This document shows positions 35,101 through 47,100 of a DNA stretch of 64,000 bases, piece by piece; positions within the stretch are counted from its first letter, which is position 1, and every line of letters starts with the position of its first letter. Origin of the DNA: Lytechinus variegatus (taxonomy: Eukaryota > Echinodermata > Echinoidea > Temnopleuroida > Toxopneustidae); contig NC_054753.1 of NCBI RefSeq assembly GCF_018143015.1, positions 27,049,462-27,113,461 on the forward strand, written 5' to 3'. The notes below the pieces were generated by a model. That model did not search any database and was not told where the DNA came from. It saw only the letters and a program-made list of their open reading frames with translations. Made by a program: the position numbers and the translations under genes.

Positions 35101-38100
35101 AGCAAAAACAATTTGAAGAAAGGACACCAAAAACTCATTTGGTGGGGGGTATCTGAATTTCAAAAAGAAAATCACATGACTAAAAAGTTCAATATCTGCT
35201 CTTTTCTTTGATACCTTAATCACAGAAAATGGTCAAGAAGTAAAAAAGTTATGATCCCTCGAAACAATGCTTGTATTTCCATAATTTCATTAAATAAACG
35301 TATTTTCACCGGTTTCCCACAGAAGCTATCTCACGGTAACAAAAGACTTAATGCATGGCTGATCGTCAACAAAACGGAATGTCGAGTGAGTTTGAACGCT
35401 AGCCTGTAAAACCTCTTCATTTTATGAAATTATTGAAATTCAAGCCTTATTTCAAATAACCAGAACTTTGTTATTTCTGGACCATTTTCTGTAATTGAGG
35501 TATCAAATTAAAGAGCAGATATTGAACTTTTCAGTCATGTGGTTTTCTTTTTAAAACCCAGATACGGCCCGCCAAATGAGTTTTTTGTATCCTTTCTTCA
35601 AATTGTTTTTGCTCACTCATGCGTGAATGAGGAATTATCTAAGTAATACCAGATGAAAGAGGAGATTCTAAGCTTTAAAATGGTAGGTCATTTGTCTATT
35701 GTATTTGTGATTAAGTTATGATAAATCTCGGTTTCGTTTTTTGTGGGACGCACTGTATAGTCATTATTGGTAACTTGGTGTGCACTTGCTTTAAAAAAAA
35801 TATATATCGTTAGCGAAAATGACAAGACTGAATAACGATTCCCCACTAGAAAAATCACAGTCTCTCATGGTGTGTTTACAGAGTGGAACACAATGTGAAA
35901 TCACCTTCACACTGTTAAATTTGTGAATCACATATGCATAAAGTCGACCATGTGAACAAGCTGTGGACAGTTTCACGGTCGAGGTTTCCACAGCCTGGAA
36001 ATATCTTCACACTGTTAAATCCAGGAGGCGCGCTGGAACATTTTTTTTTTTTTTTTGGGGGGGGGGCAAAATCCCGAAGGGGGCACAATATATTTGACAG
36101 CGTGAGATACCGAAGCGATCGAGCGGGATAGGGTGTGGGGGTGGACCCCCCCCCCCCCCACGGTAAGGACTTTGTGTAAAAATTGAGTATATAAGTTGCG
36201 TTTCTAAGAGCATTTAAAAATAAATTTCTTGAAATTCAAACATAGAATTCACTACAAAAGACTAGAATTCACTTCGAAAGACTATACTCACAATCTATGA
36301 GAACCTATGAAATCTACGCGCAAAACGATCGCTTCGGAATGTGTTTTTGTGTCTGATCAATTAAATTTCCTATATTGACTCAAAATACCAGAAATTACAT
36401 TTTTCATGCAATATCTTTTCAGTAATATTTATATGTACATTTACATACACGGACAACGCGAGAGAGCACAATCATAAGTTTCAAGTAATTCCTGTCAGAA
36501 CAAGGAGTGTATTAAGCGGAAGAAGCGCAACAACAGAAAGAAAATAATAAATTCTAATGAATGTCTTTTCAAGTTCAAAATGTCATACTGTTCTGACGTG
36601 GCAGACGCCGATAAGCACTTAAATACCCATTCTATGCAAATTTTATTTATTTATTTATTTCCGTTCAAACAAAAGATATAATCCAAGTACAGTGTAATAC
36701 ATGTTCAAAATAATACATACTCAAAATAATACATATAGTTTTATAACATTTCATAACACATATTGAAGATAAAATTATCTGAACGGAGGGACTTGCCAAG
36801 AAAAGCAGAGCTTGTAAAAAAAGCAAGTCCCCAAGAGACGGGTGGGAAACGAAATTAAAATACATAATCTACAAAATACCAAAAACAGAGCGTATAAGCG
36901 ACAACAAAAAGTGGAAAATAATTTGGATAATAATTGGAATGACAAATCACTTCTGACATCAGCATTGGAGATAGTCCCTGATTATGCATGCATGGGCAAT
37001 ACATTTCATATTTTGTAACTGAAGGAAAAAGAAATATGTCAAGCTTAATTCTCTAATAATTTAAAACTTTTCTGAAAATCATTAAAGTTTAAAACATTCA
37101 TTGCTCGATTTATGTGTTTCCTTTGACATGTTTTGTATGGCTGGGGAGCACTTTTAGATGACCCCTTCAAAATCTTCTTTTTTCTTTACATATATTCTGG
37201 GGAAATGTGACCATAATCATGATAACTAGGAAATGAGGATTATGAAATTGTAGGAAATATTCATTTGTAAATAATCATGAAAAAGGGATGGTCCGGGCTG
37301 AAAATATTTATGTCTTAATACATAGAGTAGAATTCACTGAGCAAAATGCCGAAAATTTCATCAAAATCGGATAACAAATAAAACAGTTATTGACGTTTAA
37401 AATTTAGCAATATTTTTGTAAAACAGTCGTCATGAATATTCTTTAGGTGGGTTGAGATGATGTCACATCTCCACTTTCTGTTTTCTTATGTTATTACATA
37501 AAATCATATTTTTTCATTATTTCATACTTGTGTGAATAATATGTCTCTCTTATGATGAAATAAGTTGCAGCAATAAATATCTAATGCACTAAATCGGATG
37601 TCAATCCAATTTTGCTAGTTCTTGGAGGAAAAAAATTGAATAAACCTATTTTCATATAATAAAATACAAAAGAACAAGTGGAGATGTGACATCATCAGCC
37701 CACCTAATGAATATTCATGACGACTGCTTTCACAAAATATTGCTAAACGTTTAAATTCAAGTACTCCTGCTCTGCATTCCATTCACCGGCTCAAGCTAGC
37801 ATCTTCTCATTTATCCAATAATCCAACTACTCAAGCCTCTTCAACTCTTTAACCTTTTCTGTTTTACAGTCATTTTCAGATTCCATATGTTGCTCGAGTA
37901 AGTTCACGCGCGTTAGTGATATCGGATCCGGTCTGAGCGTTTGTTAGCCGACACAACCAGCATTGCATTGGTGAACCACTTTCAATTTGCCTTTCGGTTT
38001 TAGTCTGAAATATATTCATTAAAAGGTTAAACGTTATCACACTGTAATAAGATGGAAAAGGGGCATCTCAAAGGTATGTTTCATAGAGGAACATTTCCGT

Positions 38101-41100
38101 CAAAAGACGCGAGGCTTACTATGATTATGTGATTGCCCCGTCAGGGGCGAAATTTTTTCATTTTTGACAATGGAAATGACAATTTTTAGGCAGAAAAGTG
38201 CCTTCATCGTTTACTTTTGTCCTTGAATAATTTATCATTTTTTTCTTTAGGGGGGCACATTGGGGGGGGGGGGGCAAAATCTCGTTTTGCCCCTGTTGCA
38301 CCCACAAATGTAATAACGCCCACAAATGTAATAACGCCCACAAATGTAATAACACTTTACCCACAAATGTAATAACGCCCACAAATGTAATAACACTTTA
38401 CCCACAAATGTAATAATTTTTGATCGCCCACAAATGTAATAATGACTTTACCCACAAATGTAATAAATTTGAAGGGATTTTCGGCGAATCCGTTCTAAAC
38501 TAAAATCCTATAGTAATGCGTTCATATTGCACAAAAGTCCATTTTTTCAGACCAGGTTAATAAAACATCAAAGTACAAGTCCAAAGTCTTTCTTCCAGAC
38601 CCGGTTGTTTCAAAATTATGATATAAATCCAAAGTCTTTTTTCCAGACCCGGTTGTTTAAAAAACATAACAAAAGTCCAAAGTCTTTTTTCCAGACCCGG
38701 TTGCTTCAAAAATTATAATATAAATCCAAAGTCTTTTTTCCAGACCCGGTTGTTTCAAGAATTTTAATAAGTCCAAAGTCTTTTTCCTGACCTAGTTATT
38801 TCAAAATTTATAATATAAGTCCAAACTAATATACGATAATGATATTTCTGTGGAAAAATGGGAATGGAGCTTAGTCTTTTCTCCAGACGCAGTTAATTAA
38901 AACTGGTGGAATTAATGTCTTTGTTGTTGTTTCAACTTATATGGTGTATATTGTGAATATATGCACTACGAGTAAATTGAGAATCAAGCGTAGTCTTTTC
39001 TCCAGACCCGGTTACCTGTTATTTACACATTATGAATAACATTTCAAAAACAGTATAAAGACCCCATAATCTTATTAATGCTGGATATAGCGTAGTCTTT
39101 CAGCCCGACCATTTTTTTCTTAAAAAAAAACGCTAATAGTAAGAATTACAAAAAATCAAAGTCTAAGACCAAACAAACCTTCAACCTAAGAATCTGTTTT
39201 AAAAGAGGTTTAGAGTGTTGTTATTATTCCAGACCTAAAACAGTCACGAAGAAAAAATCTTCTTAAACATACGACCTTTTATTCTTATTCTCGTGGAATA
39301 ACACGAGTTTTAAAACGTACTCTTTCCTCCAGACCCGGCTATTTAAAAAAAAAGTAACTGAAAAACTTCGAATCTAAGACCAAATTTCCAAAGTTTCACC
39401 CAGTAAAAATATGTCTTTTTTAAAATAATACTACTACCCCTACAAAACATTGTAATAACGCGTGGGTAAAGCAGACATCCTTTCTCCAGACTTGGTTCCT
39501 ATTTGAAAAATAAAATAGTTTTTACAAATATTCTAAAGCGAATACCCAGTAATCTAATTACTGTGGAACCACAAGAATACCGATTGTCGAAGATCGACTT
39601 TCCTCCAGACACAATTATTTCAGGAATAAAAAATCAATAAAAATCAACCCCCAACAACGAATCTAAGAACCAACAATCCTCCAAATTAAGACCATGCATG
39701 TAGAAAAGCACATGTTTAGAGCGTTGTCTTTATTCCAGACCCGGTGATTTAAAAATGATTTAAACAATCCTAACAACAAAAGACTCATATTCTTATTCTT
39801 GTGGAATAACACGAGTATTATGCTTAGTCTTTCGTCTGGACCCGGTTTTTTAAAAGATAAAGAAATATTGAAAAAAATGACAGCTGAGACCAATCTTCAA
39901 AATTAAACCCACTTAAAATGCTTGGGCTTAGAGTGTTGTCTTTACCCCTCACCGACGTATATTATAACTTTTGAAACGACCGGGTCTGAAAAAAAGACTT
40001 TGGACTTGCATTATAATTTTTGAATTAACCGGGTCTGGAAAAAAGACTTTGGACGTATATTATAATTTTGAAACAACCGGGTCTGGTAAAAAGACTTTGG
40101 ACGTATATTATAATTTTGAAAAACCGGGTCTGGAAAAAGACTTGGACTTGTACTGTAATATTTCATTAACCGGGTCTGGAAAAAAGACTTTGAACTTTTG
40201 TGCTATATGAACGCATTACTATATAGGATATTAGTTTAGAACGAATTCGCCAAAAATCACTTCAAATTTATTACATTTGTAGGTAAAGTCATTATCACAT
40301 TTGTTGGTAAAGTGCATTATTACATTTGTGGGTAAAGTGTTATTACATTTGTGGGCGTTATTACATTTGTGGGTAAAGTGTTATTACATTTGTGGGCGAT
40401 CAAAAATTATTACATTTGTGGGTAAAGTGTTATTACATTTGTGGGCGTTATTACATTTGTGGGTAAAGTGTTATTACATTTGTGGGCGTTATTACATTTG
40501 TGGGCGATTATTACATTTGTGGGTGTAACAGCCCCCCCCCAAAAAAAAAAATATTTGGGGGTGCCCCCCCCCCCCGCTTCCGGCGCCCTTGGTTAAATCT
40601 GAGCATAATAACTTTACGTGTGAATCATACAGTCACACAGTCCACTGAGCACACTGTGAACAAATTGCCTTGACACTGTGTTCTTTTCAGCAGGGATACA
40701 TCGCTCTTTTTCTCTCTTTCTAATATTTTGGTTGGTAGAGACTTTTTTACCGGATTGCTAAGAGAGCATGAATGCTTGGAAGCAAGCGACCAGAGGACCG
40801 ACGCGACGGCCCTCTCCGAGGGATCTGGTAATGAGGATCAATGCCATACCAAAGGGCACTAGCGCGCCAAGTGGGAATCGAACCAAGGGGGAATTTCATC
40901 AATATTTTCGTCCGACAAGTTGTCAGATCTGAAAACTTTCCTGGATTCTGATTGGTTGAGAAGCACTGTTACTATAGTAACTTCGGATAAACAGGACTTG
41001 TCGGATAAAACGTGCGACAAGTCCTTTCATGAAACGGCTCCCCAGGTCGCCGGAATCCAAAATCCCTGCTCATGCTCCACCGACTGAGCTATATCGCGCC

Positions 41101-44100
41101 TCCCTTACATTTTCCACTCATATTAGCACACAACCCCCCCCCCCCTTCTCTCCCGCTCCCTTCTCCTATCCTATCTCTCTCTTGTAATTTCTCCCTTGGA
41201 ATTATATTTCGTAATTGATTTTAAATTGAATTCTCAATAAAACATGTTGAAAAATTGTATACAAAAACATATCTATGATGATTATAATTGTGAACTTATG
41301 ATACTTTCCCAGTGCTGCCTTTGGAAGACAAAAATAGATCAAAGGGAATTGAAAGGGGAAATACTCGCCAAAGAGATAGTCTGTGGTGCTCTCCTCAACC
41401 GCGTCAAATTGTTCCTTATTCCAAACGTAGACAGCGTTGTCCTTGCCATCCCTCCATTCATCAGTAAGATTTCTCCCGTCTATTCGGTATCCACTTTTAC
41501 TTGGATCTTCGGGACTGGCTTCAGATGCATTGTAAAAGTTTCTTCTACCTCCTCCAAGGATTACCTTCAAATAACGACATGATTTCTTCATTGATGATAA
41601 ATGATGATGATTATGACGATGATGATGAACGATGATGATGATAATCATTGGCGGCGGAAGCCAAAAATTTTAGGAGGGGACAACAAAAAATTTTTTGACA
41701 AGCAAAAAAAAAAGGGTTCTCAACCCAAAAATTTTAGGGGGGACGTAGGAAAATAAATTGACAAGCAAAAAAAAAACAAAAAAAAAAAAACGGTCATCAA
41801 CAACAATTTTAGGGGGGGGGAACCCCCTCATCAAATTTAGGGGGGACACGTCCCCCCGTCCCCCCCCCGCTTCCGCCGCCTATGATGATAATATGTTTGT
41901 TTGTTTTTATTCATTTCAATACCGAATTAAACAAAATGTTTTCAGCCGTTAGACCAGGGACGCAAGAGGGAGATTTAGCCATTGTTTATATTACAATAAA
42001 ACAGAAAGATTATAATGATAGTGATAATGACGATGATCCATTTTGCAGATGGGGTGACACATGTCCGAATTAAAGAACGTGTATGTTTGAAAGCATCCAC
42101 TATAATAATACTTCCCAATGCATTTAAAAACGTTTGCGTTGTATATCATGAATTCTTCAAATTATCAAAATAATCTGGGAGAGGCATGTTGGCCCCCAGA
42201 AAATGTTCACAGATGGGCAATATAGCCCCCCCCCAAAAAAAAAAAGATCGACGCCTCTGTGTGGGCCTATAAGCCTTTGATTTCCTTTTGCGGTTAGTAT
42301 GGGGTTGAAAAAAAATCACCTTGATAAATGCGTTGTCTTCGATGAGTTGGAGGGCGATGTCCTTACAGCCCAATCCGTCTTCATTATCTTCGACAATGTA
42401 CTTATCCGATTCCCAATTTCTACTGGCTGAATGTGAGTACGTGGCACCGGGCGTGGCATGGGTGATGCGAGCTGTACTTACGATACCCGTTGCTTTCCCT
42501 GTAACACACAACATATTTCTGAGAAGGTGTCAATTTTGACTCCGAATGGCACCAGCTGGGAGTCAACGCTGTTCGATGGGAGTCAAAATGACTCGTTTCT
42601 GAATAACTTTTAACTCTGAATTGTATTGAGATCGGACTCTGAGTCGCTATAGCTCAGGGTAGATTTTTTAACTACATGTATGTTCGGAAAAATGACTCTC
42701 TACTCTTTGATGACCCCCCCCCCTTTCAATTTGAAATAAGTCTTTCGGCGTTCATGGACTATCCTGTCAAATATTCCTCAAATTCATTGTATCTCACATC
42801 ACCTGTGATATTCTTGACGAATAAAATCAATCAATAAACACAACCCAGACCTTGACTTTACTATCAGCATCTCAGCTTGGTGTGCGCATGCTCATCGCAA
42901 GCGTTGGCTCAGTATGCGCCCTCCACAAATGCCCATCTCCCTTTAAAGAAATATACGAAAAAGAAACCAATAAGAGATTTTTTTCATTATTCAAAGCATT
43001 TTTGTTTTGGTAAGATGCTGTAAAGAGTAAAATTGAGAAAACATTTCAGAAATTCTCTTTCTAAGAAATCAGTTGTTGGGAATTAGAAAGTTCGTTTTTT
43101 TCAAACCAGATTAGTATGGATACTATAGAATGGGATTATTTTTTTTTCAATCATGCCTGGAATTTCCTCTGATCAAAAGTAATTACTACAGCCATTTTAT
43201 GGGGGGGGGGGGGTAATTGCCAAGAATAATACTCTGTTCTTACTAAGGAAAATGATGCGTGGGGAAGCTATAGACCACTAACATGCATATGGGGCTTTCC
43301 CTAAAAAAAGATATGCAAGGAAAAAAATGGGAAGAAAAGATTATAAAAAGAGGGAGAAATGTGATATAATTTGTTGAACAGTGGGTAAAAATTCAAATTA
43401 GATATTAATTAAAAAAAAACAATTTTTTTCGCTCACTTCGCTTTCTAGCGAATATAGTACAATTTTGGCTCTTTGCACTTAGATATAATTACCGAGATTA
43501 TGGGCCTGAACAAGAACGGAGTCGACTTCGCCACCCTTGCCGCTCTCGCAATCTTTGTATTCGACGCGGTCGTCGATGCCCAAGACTCCTGATTTTGTCT
43601 TCACGCCTGAAAAGAAGGCTGTCGCTGTTCCGGCAGAATCAGGCACCTGGGCATCGGTGTTGTACGTCTGTGATCGAAAGATGTAAATGGATAAGTAAGA
43701 CCTCTTAAAATTTCCTTTCAACCATACACTGCAAGAACTCCGGTGTTGATTTAACACCAGCCCGGAATCTATTATGTCCACACCAGAGAAGTATTGAAAC
43801 AAAACCAGTTTGGAATCAAACCGATGCTGTTTTGATACTAAGAACACCTATCTGGTGTTAGACAAAACGAAACTGGTGTTTTAACACTTCTCTGATGTGG
43901 ACCTATACATTCCGGGCTGGTGTTAATTCAACACCACTTTTTTTGCAGGGTAGGACACATTGTTAGAAATTGAATGTGTGTTCTGTCATTTAAAAGAGAA
44001 CAAGAGCTCTGAAAGACCTAGGCAAGCTAGGCCACAAAAGAATTGCTTGACCTTACAAAGGTCTTCCAATTAACTTTCAAAGATGTCCGAGGTCTTACAC

Positions 44101-47100
44101 AATTCCTGATAGACCTTTCAGTGATCTTCTTGGTCTCCATAATCTCCAAAGCTTTTTGAAACGATTCAAAACAGTCTTGTATTTTGATGGTCTTTCAGCA
44201 GTCTTTCAGCGGTCTCTTGATGATCTTCCAAAGTTCTTATCAGTCTTTCTATGATCGTTTGACAGTCTCTCGAGAATTTTGCGGAGATCACCGAAAGACT
44301 CGTAAGAAATCATTGTAAGGTCATTGAAAGACAAATCAAAGATCTCTACAGGATTAGTCTAAGCCCAATAAGACAAGAAGCATCAGTCAGTTTTCAGAGT
44401 TCTTTGATGGGTCTTTCGGGGCCATTCCACAGAGATGACAAATTTCAGTGATTTTGGAGACCGCGACCTTTCCGTTTTTTTGTCTTTCAAAGGTCCTTCT
44501 AATGTCTCCTCATAGAGATATATACTTAATAACATACATCTCTATGGGTCTCCTGTATATATGGAATAGGCGCCATAGGCCTCCATTCCAGAACTGAATG
44601 CGAATGAATAAAAGACTCATCTTATAAAAAACAGTACAAGAAAATGAAGTTGGAAGAAAAGATTGCAGGGATATACACGATGGCTCATGGTCTGAAGTCA
44701 GGTTTAACTTTGGCCATGGTCAAACTTTGTCAAAAGTATGGATAGCTAAAAGTTTAAAAACTGCGTTATGGTTCGTTTCTTTCTTCATATTCTAATGATA
44801 AAGAGAACCTATTTTTCAGTAATCATTTCCGGTTAGTTCTTAAAGGTTTGAATGTCATATGAGATGATCATAATACCTGTCACAAATGGCTATCCATAGT
44901 TTAAAGCCACACTTTAGACCTGGGGGGTGTTTCACAAAGATTTAAGTATGACTTAGAGTCGCACTTAAATGTCTAGTTGCGCGCAGTATAAAAGGCATGA
45001 CAGTATTGGTCAGATCATGCCAAGAGGACGCGCACTACTGCGTATTGATCAATAAGATTGCGCGTTGCATATCATGTACGCGTCGACATTTAAGTGCGAC
45101 CTAAGTCATACTTAAATCTTTGTGAAACACCCCCCAGGGCCCTGTTGTACAAAGAGTTATGATTGATCCATAGTGATGTATTGATCCGATCAATCGTAAC
45201 TCTATGGAAATCTATCAGTGTCATAATGTTTTCTACGAAAAAACTGCACAATGTCCTTTTTTATGCAAAGAGAAGAGCAGTGAATCTTCAAGAAAACAAT
45301 GAATGTATAAATATACATCACAGCTAGAAATTTTTTTGAACAAACATGCATAATAGATGTTGACGTTGCTGGCCATCCATAGTTACGATTGAAGTATCAG
45401 TCCTAGCTCTTTGTACAACAGGGTTCTGAATTCAAATGAAAATTCAGAACACATGCCATGCAATGAAAGTACATTAAAAGGCCTTTCTCCACGACTAGAC
45501 TCCTCACCTTTATCAATCCCACATGTGGGAATGTTTCCCAGGCTAGGTTATTCTCCTCCCCGGTCTCGCCCCTGAGTTGCCCCTGTCGAATACGGGCTGC
45601 GGTTACCGTGGGTACACTCATTCCATCTCCCAGGAAGAAGATGATGTTCTTTGCCTCTCCGATGTTCAGCTTCTGTAGATCAAGAGCCCGGCTGATGGCT
45701 TGTCGAGCTTGGCTATTCCAGAATGCGGCATCTGGGATCAACGAGCAAAAGCGGTTAGTACGATCACAAGAAGAGGGAATTGGGGTACTAGACTGGTTCT
45801 TGACTCCTTGAAATTCTTGATATCCAAACTTGGTCATTGTTACTCATATTTTGACCAGGTTTTTTTTTAGAGTCGATCAGACTGTTTTTCCCTTGATCCC
45901 ATGCTCGACAACGCTGAAAATATATGCATTTATTTGCATAATTATGTTACCCAGCAGATTTTGGTTCGGTCATAAATTTCTTATAAAGAACGGCTATGCG
46001 AACGCCGTACGAACGATTTTCGACCATTTCGTAAGACATGCTTGCATAGTCACACCCTTTAATTCATTATACATACATTGTTATTCTAATACTAAACATT
46101 TGTTCTGAAAATAAACATTTCTTTTGTCTGACTCTCGCAGTGTCAGAGTACATATAAACTTTGAATATTTACATACGAATGTTTATACAATACAGCCTAT
46201 ATCTTGGATGACTATCGGCATGTTTATATAAAACAAACTTTCGTGTTCAAAACGTCACTTGCCGTGGAAACGATGGCATCTTTCGTGTCCGCGCTGCAAG
46301 ATCAGTGATAATACCTTGCTAATAACACCCACACAACCCGCATGCAGTCGGATTTTCCTTCCGGACCTGCATGATGTAAACGCGGTAACGACAAGGAGGT
46401 GGCAAGAGTTAGCACGGAGGCATCACGTTCTCATGAAGAAGCTACACGCTAAAACTGCGGTGATGCGGAGTAGAGGGTGAAAGCTGAATCTACCCTCCTT
46501 TTCGGGGAGTTTCGTGTTACCGACTACCGCGCCAATCCGCGTTAGCGATGTGTTCAAAACGTGTTGAGAATGTAAATCACATCGCGTATATATATATATA
46601 TATTTTATACTAGAAACTCCCGAGCCTCAGAAATTACTATAAAAAAACATCACCCATACAAAATTGGTCTGTGTTGACTATATGGGTATCGAAGGCATAA
46701 TGTACAACTCACAAATTCTGTTTTTACTTTAAAAATGACACTAAAATATCAAGTCATTTTTGAAGAAATGTATATTTTTCCCATGACGACTTGTAAAAAA
46801 GAATCTGACTCTGACCGTGCTAACCTATGGAAAAACGTATATGGAATGAAAACCCGGCAATTAGGCCTGCTTTTTTTACTGCAATCATGGCATAGCGAGC
46901 GAGGGAGTTGTCACTTTTCTGTCATTTTTTAGTCATTTATTTTGAGATGTGCACAAATAATTTTAATTATCTTTTCAAGCATCGACAAATTTCGTATTCC
47001 ATATACATTAGCTTTCAAATCTTTACCATCATGACCATCGATTTCCTTATTTTCCTGATTTCAAAGTCATTCTATTATCATCTTGATTGGTATAACTGAA

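Noticed and set aside
38294-40530. CRISPR array from evenly spaced ~16-bp repeats
   Set aside because: The spacers are just two recurring linkers, not unique sequences, and the array is mirrored at the other end of a fold-back element in an animal intron.
46259-46480. Frame with Cys pairs (PWKRWHLSCPRC) as a possible zinc-finger exon
   Set aside because: No matching family, no second metal pair and no splice context; it lies within phosphatase 1 intron 1.
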